DNA of 7,665 nt from DTGL01 sp038895395. Lineage in GTDB: Archaea; Iainarchaeota; Iainarchaeia; Iainarchaeales; DTGL01. The stretch is from positions 1-7,665 of the forward strand of contig JAWANJ010000043.1 in NCBI GenBank assembly GCA_038895395.1, read 5' to 3'. The notes beneath the pieces are model-generated. The model was not told the DNA's origin. It saw only the letters and a list, made by a program, of their open reading frames with translations, and did not search any database. This document shows, piece by piece, positions 5,912 to 7,665 of the stretch; within the stretch, counting starts at the first letter, position 1, and each line of letters opens with the position of its first letter. The position numbers and the translations under genes are program-made.

Positions 5912-6013
5912 AATTTGATTGCAAGTGCGGATTGGCAGTATGCTGCTAAGAGAGTTGGTTTTGCTGGTTTTTTCAAACCAATCAAACCAGGTCTGCCAAC
6001 CCGCTATCAAATT
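5912..6013. repeat. About 100-base imperfect inverted repeat between divergent promoters
   Basis: The arms pair in order: AATTTGAT 5912-5919 with ATCAAATT 6006-6013 (8 bp), GCGG 5927-5930 with CCGC 6001-6004 (4 bp), and TTGGCAG 5932-5938 with CTGCCAA 5993-5999 (7 bp). Inside, TGGTTT 5956-5961 pairs with AAACCA 5984-5989 and TGGTTT 5965-5970 with AAACCA 5975-5980, closing on a TTTC loop. The left side has extra unpaired bases (5920-5926 and 5939-5954). It occupies most of the 240-base gap between the arrestin-like and methyltransferase genes. It could be a structured RNA, a regulator-binding region, or a small mobile (MITE-like) insert. No clear target duplication or tRNA structure was found. 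Confidence 0.6.
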
Positions 6014-6024
6014 AATAATAACAA

Positions 6025-6034
6025 TATTTAAATT
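6025..6034 (+). promoter_or_regulatory. TATA box of the methyltransferase operon
   Basis: TATTTAAATT lies in an AT-rich stretch. A start about 25 bases downstream falls near 6057, only a few bases before the ATG at 6061, and no GGTG motif precedes that ATG. This suggests a leaderless transcript for the first gene of the operon. Confidence 0.5.
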
Positions 6035-6060
6035 TATTTGGTTTAATTGGATGTGCTTGT

Positions 6061-6642
6061 ATGAAAAAGGTATTTTTTAAGGATTTTGAACTTGTTGTTT
6101 ATGATCATGTCTATGAGCCAGCTGAAGACTCTTTTCTTTTGGCAGAGAATGTTAAGGTGTTGCCAGGCATAAAAGCGCTTGATGTGGGCTGTGGTTGTGG
6201 TATTCAGTCGATAAATCTACTTTCACAAGGTGCTTTTGTTACAGCTACGGATATAAACAAACATGCGTTAAAAAATACTTTAAAAAATGCAAAAATATTT
6301 GGCTTTTCTAAAAAAATCAAGGTTCTTTATGGTGATCTCTTCGAACCTGTGAAACGAAGAAAATTTGATGTTATTGTTTTTAATCCACCCTATCTTCCAA
6401 CACAAGGAAAAAAGGACATCGCACTTGACGGTGGCAAAAAAGGTTGCGAAATTCTTCATCGATTCTTGGATAATTTGCCAAAACATCTAAACAAAGGAGG
6501 TTGCTGCTATTTTGTTCAAAGCAGTTTAACTGGTGAGAAAAACACAAAGAAAAAGCTAAAAGAGCTTAATTTGAAATTTGAGATGCTTGCAAGGGAAAGA
6601 CTCTTTTTTGAAGAGCTTATTGTTTTTAAAACATTTTTGTAA
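6061..6642 (+). CDS. HemK2/Mtq2-like protein-glutamine methyltransferase
   Basis: This 193-residue class I SAM-dependent methyltransferase belongs to the HemK-related group found in archaea and eukaryotes. Mtq2/HemK2 enzymes methylate the glutamine of the GGQ motif in the class 1 release factor, usually with the small partner Trm112. Evidence is the N-terminal EPAEDSFLL (19-27), SAM-binding motif I DVGCGCG (41-47), TDIN (63-66), GDLFEP (91-96) and the NPPYLPT motif (108-114), whose Asn-Pro-Pro-Tyr holds the substrate glutamine amide. Length is normal for the short archaeal form, which lacks the extra N-terminal helical domain of bacterial PrmC. It is the first gene of a likely three-gene operon, with 12 bases to the next ATG. 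Target specificity, and the presence of Trm112 elsewhere, cannot be seen here. Confidence 0.88.
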   Translation: MKKVFFKDFELVVYDHVYEPAEDSFLLAENVKVLPGIKALDVGCGCGIQSINLLSQGAFVTATDINKHALKNTLKNAKIFGFSKKIKVLYGDLFEPVKRRKFDVIVFNPPYLPTQGKKDIALDGGKKGCEILHRFLDNLPKHLNKGGCCYFVQSSLTGEKNTKKKLKELNLKFEMLARERLFFEELIVFKTFL

Positions 6643-6654
6643 TTCAACTTGGAT

Positions 6655-6903
6655 ATGTCATTTATTACAAAAACAAATGCACTTTTTTTGTTTTGTGCAG
6701 GAATATTTTTTTTGCTTTTTACTTATTTTGTAATGGAGCCTGTAGCAATCAATAACAGTTCTGTTAACCAACTTGCCAGGGATATGGCAAACTCATTATT
6801 GGTTTATATTAAATTTTTCTACGCTCTTGGGTTTTTTATAATGTTTTTTGGCATATTCTTGTTTTTTATTTCTGGCCTCTACCCTGAAAATAAAGCAATC
6901 TAA
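6655..6903 (+). CDS. Small two-helix membrane protein, function unknown
   Basis: From ATG 6655 this encodes 82 residues; a TTG at 6649 would add two. Two strong hydrophobic segments lie at about 8-26 and 48-74, joined by a polar loop of about 20 residues that carries NNSS and a QLARDMANS stretch. The few charged residues before the first segment (a single Lys) and after the second do not settle topology, but two helices place both ends on the same side. No family was recognised. The gene fits between the methyltransferase (12 bases before) and the RdgB-like gene (11 bases after) as a true operon member. No clear Shine-Dalgarno is seen, so it may depend on translation of the upstream gene. Confidence 0.65.
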   Translation: MSFITKTNALFLFCAGIFFLLFTYFVMEPVAINNSSVNQLARDMANSLLVYIKFFYALGFFIMFFGIFLFFISGLYPENKAI

Positions 6904-6908
6904 AGGTG
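6904..6908 (+). promoter_or_regulatory. Ribosome binding site that sets the RdgB-like start
   Basis: AGGTG sits just after the membrane protein's stop codon and six bases before TTG 6915. The GTG inside it (6906) is an in-frame alternative start, but using that codon would leave no ribosome site. Homologues begin close to the FVSTNK motif, which also favours 6915. Confidence 0.55.
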
Positions 6909-6914
6909 CTCCAC

Positions 6915-7472
6915 TTGCTTTACTTTGTTTCAACCAACAAGCACAAATTTTTGGAAATAAAGAGGGTTCTTGCAGAATATGGAATAAAGCTTTCTTGGAA
7001 AAATATTTCGCTTTCAGAACCAGATAGCACAAAGATAGAAGATATTGCTAAAAAAAAGGCAGAACAGGCCTACAAGATCATCAATAAGCCTCTTATTGTT
7101 GAAGACACGGGGGTCTTCTTCGAGGGATTTCACAATTTTCCAGGCTCTAAAGCAAGAAGAGTATTTGAAAGGTTGGGCTACGAAGGTTTGTTAAATATTG
7201 TAGCAAAAAAATCAGACAGAGCTTATTTTAAAACAGTGATCTGCTTTACAGATGGGAAAATAAAGAAACTTTTTGTAGGTAAACTGCGTGGCAAAATTTC
7301 ACAAAAGGTCTACTGTAAAAATAAGAACGTTATGCCATATGAAAGAATATTCATACCATGTGGAAGCAAAAAACCTTTATGCATGCTGTTACGCAATGAA
7401 AAAAATAAATTTTCACATAGAGCAAAAGCTGCAAGAAAGCTAGCACTGTGGCTTAAGGCTAATTTTTTCTAA
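6915..7472 (+). CDS. rdgB: RdgB/HAM1-type XTP/dITP diphosphatase, divergent
   Basis: This 185-residue protein of the ITPA/HAM1/RdgB family hydrolyses non-canonical purine triphosphates such as dITP and XTP to monophosphates, keeping deaminated bases out of DNA and RNA. Counting from TTG 6915, motifs are FVSTNKHKFLEI (4-15), the acidic EPDSTKIEDIAKKKAEQAY (35-53), catalytic-type VEDTGVFFEGFHNFPGSKAR (62-81) and SHR (167-169) near the C-terminus. Length matches the family. The loop that is normally GFGYDPIF reads VMPYERIF (139-146): both glycines are lost and the conserved Asp is replaced by Glu. The following TfaE segment is also changed, to KKPLCML. The enzyme may therefore have altered specificity or reduced activity. 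GTG 6906 is an alternative start, adding three residues. The last 14 bases overlap the convergent ArsR-type gene. Confidence 0.85.
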   Translation: MLYFVSTNKHKFLEIKRVLAEYGIKLSWKNISLSEPDSTKIEDIAKKKAEQAYKIINKPLIVEDTGVFFEGFHNFPGSKARRVFERLGYEGLLNIVAKKSDRAYFKTVICFTDGKIKKLFVGKLRGKISQKVYCKNKNVMPYERIFIPCGSKKPLCMLLRNEKNKFSHRAKAARKLALWLKANFF

Positions 7473-7665
7473 ATTTGCAATTTTCTGTGCAATTCTTTTT
7501 GATATATTTATCAGCTTGCTTTATCAATAATCTTATATCATCATTTAACGAGTAAATCCTTTTCTTGCCATCTCTCCTAGAGGAAACAATTTTGCACCTT
7601 TCAAGGAGTTTAAGTTGGTGAGAGATGTTTGTTTGTTCGCATTTTGTCTTTTTACAAAGTTCACC
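7459..7665 (-). CDS. ArsR-family winged-helix regulator, C-terminal part (5' end outside window)
   Basis: The minus strand is open from the right edge to TAG 7461-7459, giving 68 residues. Visible residues 1-20 are a helix-turn-helix of ArsR type, with recognition helix QTNISHQLKLL (11-21), followed by the wing RRDGKKRIYSL (30-40). The closest logic is to metal- or redox-sensing repressors: visible Cys4 in ELCKKTKCEQ falls where E. coli-type ArsR has the third of its three arsenite-binding cysteines, although the first two would lie outside the window. Five cysteines occur in 68 residues (4, 9, 24, 59 and 63), including a C-terminal NCTENCK pair. The protein probably binds as a dimer to a promoter nearby, perhaps its own or that of a gene to the right. 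It ends inside the RdgB-like gene with a 14-base antisense overlap. Confidence 0.85.
   Translation of the reverse strand, partial: GELCKKTKCEQTNISHQLKLLERCKIVSSRRDGKKRIYSLNDDIRLLIKQADKYIKKNCTENCKFRKN

Noticed and set aside
5927..6004. Possible tRNA or H/ACA/C-D guide RNA in the inverted repeat
   Set aside because: The outer stem resembles an acceptor arm in length, but no D-, anticodon- or T-arm pattern (no GGTTCRANNCC box) is present. No RTGATGA/CTGA boxes were seen, and there is no symmetrical guide pocket with a correctly placed ACA.
5905..6020. MITE with target-site duplication
   Set aside because: AATTTGAT/ATCAAATT could be terminal repeats, but the flanks (GATAA and AATAATAA) do not form a clear immediate duplication. 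A single copy in this window cannot show mobility, so it is kept only as an inverted repeat.
6280..6486. Minus-strand open frame of 68 codons within the methyltransferase gene
   Set aside because: It is antisense to conserved motifs including NPPY and has no upstream signals. The minus-strand frame at 6796-7032 is likewise a shadow of the operon.

Overview
The window looks like a piece of an AT-rich archaeal chromosome, most plausibly from a small-genome (DPANN-type) lineage. The support is indirect: short intergenic gaps, TATA-like boxes about 25 bases before expected transcription starts, GGTG-type ribosome binding sites at several starts, T-tracts rather than classical hairpin terminators, and families typical of archaea (an Mtq2/HemK2-like methyltransferase with an EPAEDS motif, an ArsR-type regulator, an arrestin-fold protein). 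No rRNA, tRNA, CRISPR array or transposase was found, so the lineage is an inference.

Layout, left to right. (1) 2-628 (+): the C-terminal part of a MacB/FtsX-type ABC permease. (2) 629-834: a short gap that holds what looks like a complete tiny transcription unit: TATA-like box, strong Shine-Dalgarno, a 10-codon lysine-rich ORF (MAKKKKAKKK), a stem that closes over the whole ORF and buries the Shine-Dalgarno, and a T-tract. (3) 835-4031 (-): a P2A Ca2+-transporting ATPase followed by a nitroreductase-family flavoprotein, joined by an ATGA stop/start overlap. (4) 4134-4886 (-): a TatD-family metal-dependent hydrolase. (5) 4939-5371 (+): a decayed PD-(D/E)XK (RecB/Cas4-like) nuclease. The nuclease core is missing and the C-terminal CxxC tail lies in another frame. 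(6) 5368-5820 (-): an arrestin-fold (Spo0M-like) protein. (7) 5821-6060: a divergent promoter region with a roughly 100-base imperfect inverted repeat between two TATA-like boxes. (8) 6061-7472 (+): a likely three-gene operon of protein methyltransferase, two-helix membrane protein and RdgB/HAM1-type nucleotide diphosphatase. (9) 7459-7665 (-): the C-terminal part of a cysteine-rich ArsR-family regulator.

The genes do not form one pathway. They are mostly housekeeping: calcium export, flavin redox chemistry, nucleotide-pool cleaning, release-factor modification and DNA/RNA end processing. The parts that ordinary annotation would miss are the tiny lysine-rich ORF with its enclosing stem, the nuclease remnant, and the inverted repeat with repeated TGGTTT/AAACCA hexamers. 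No large new defence or mobile system is visible.
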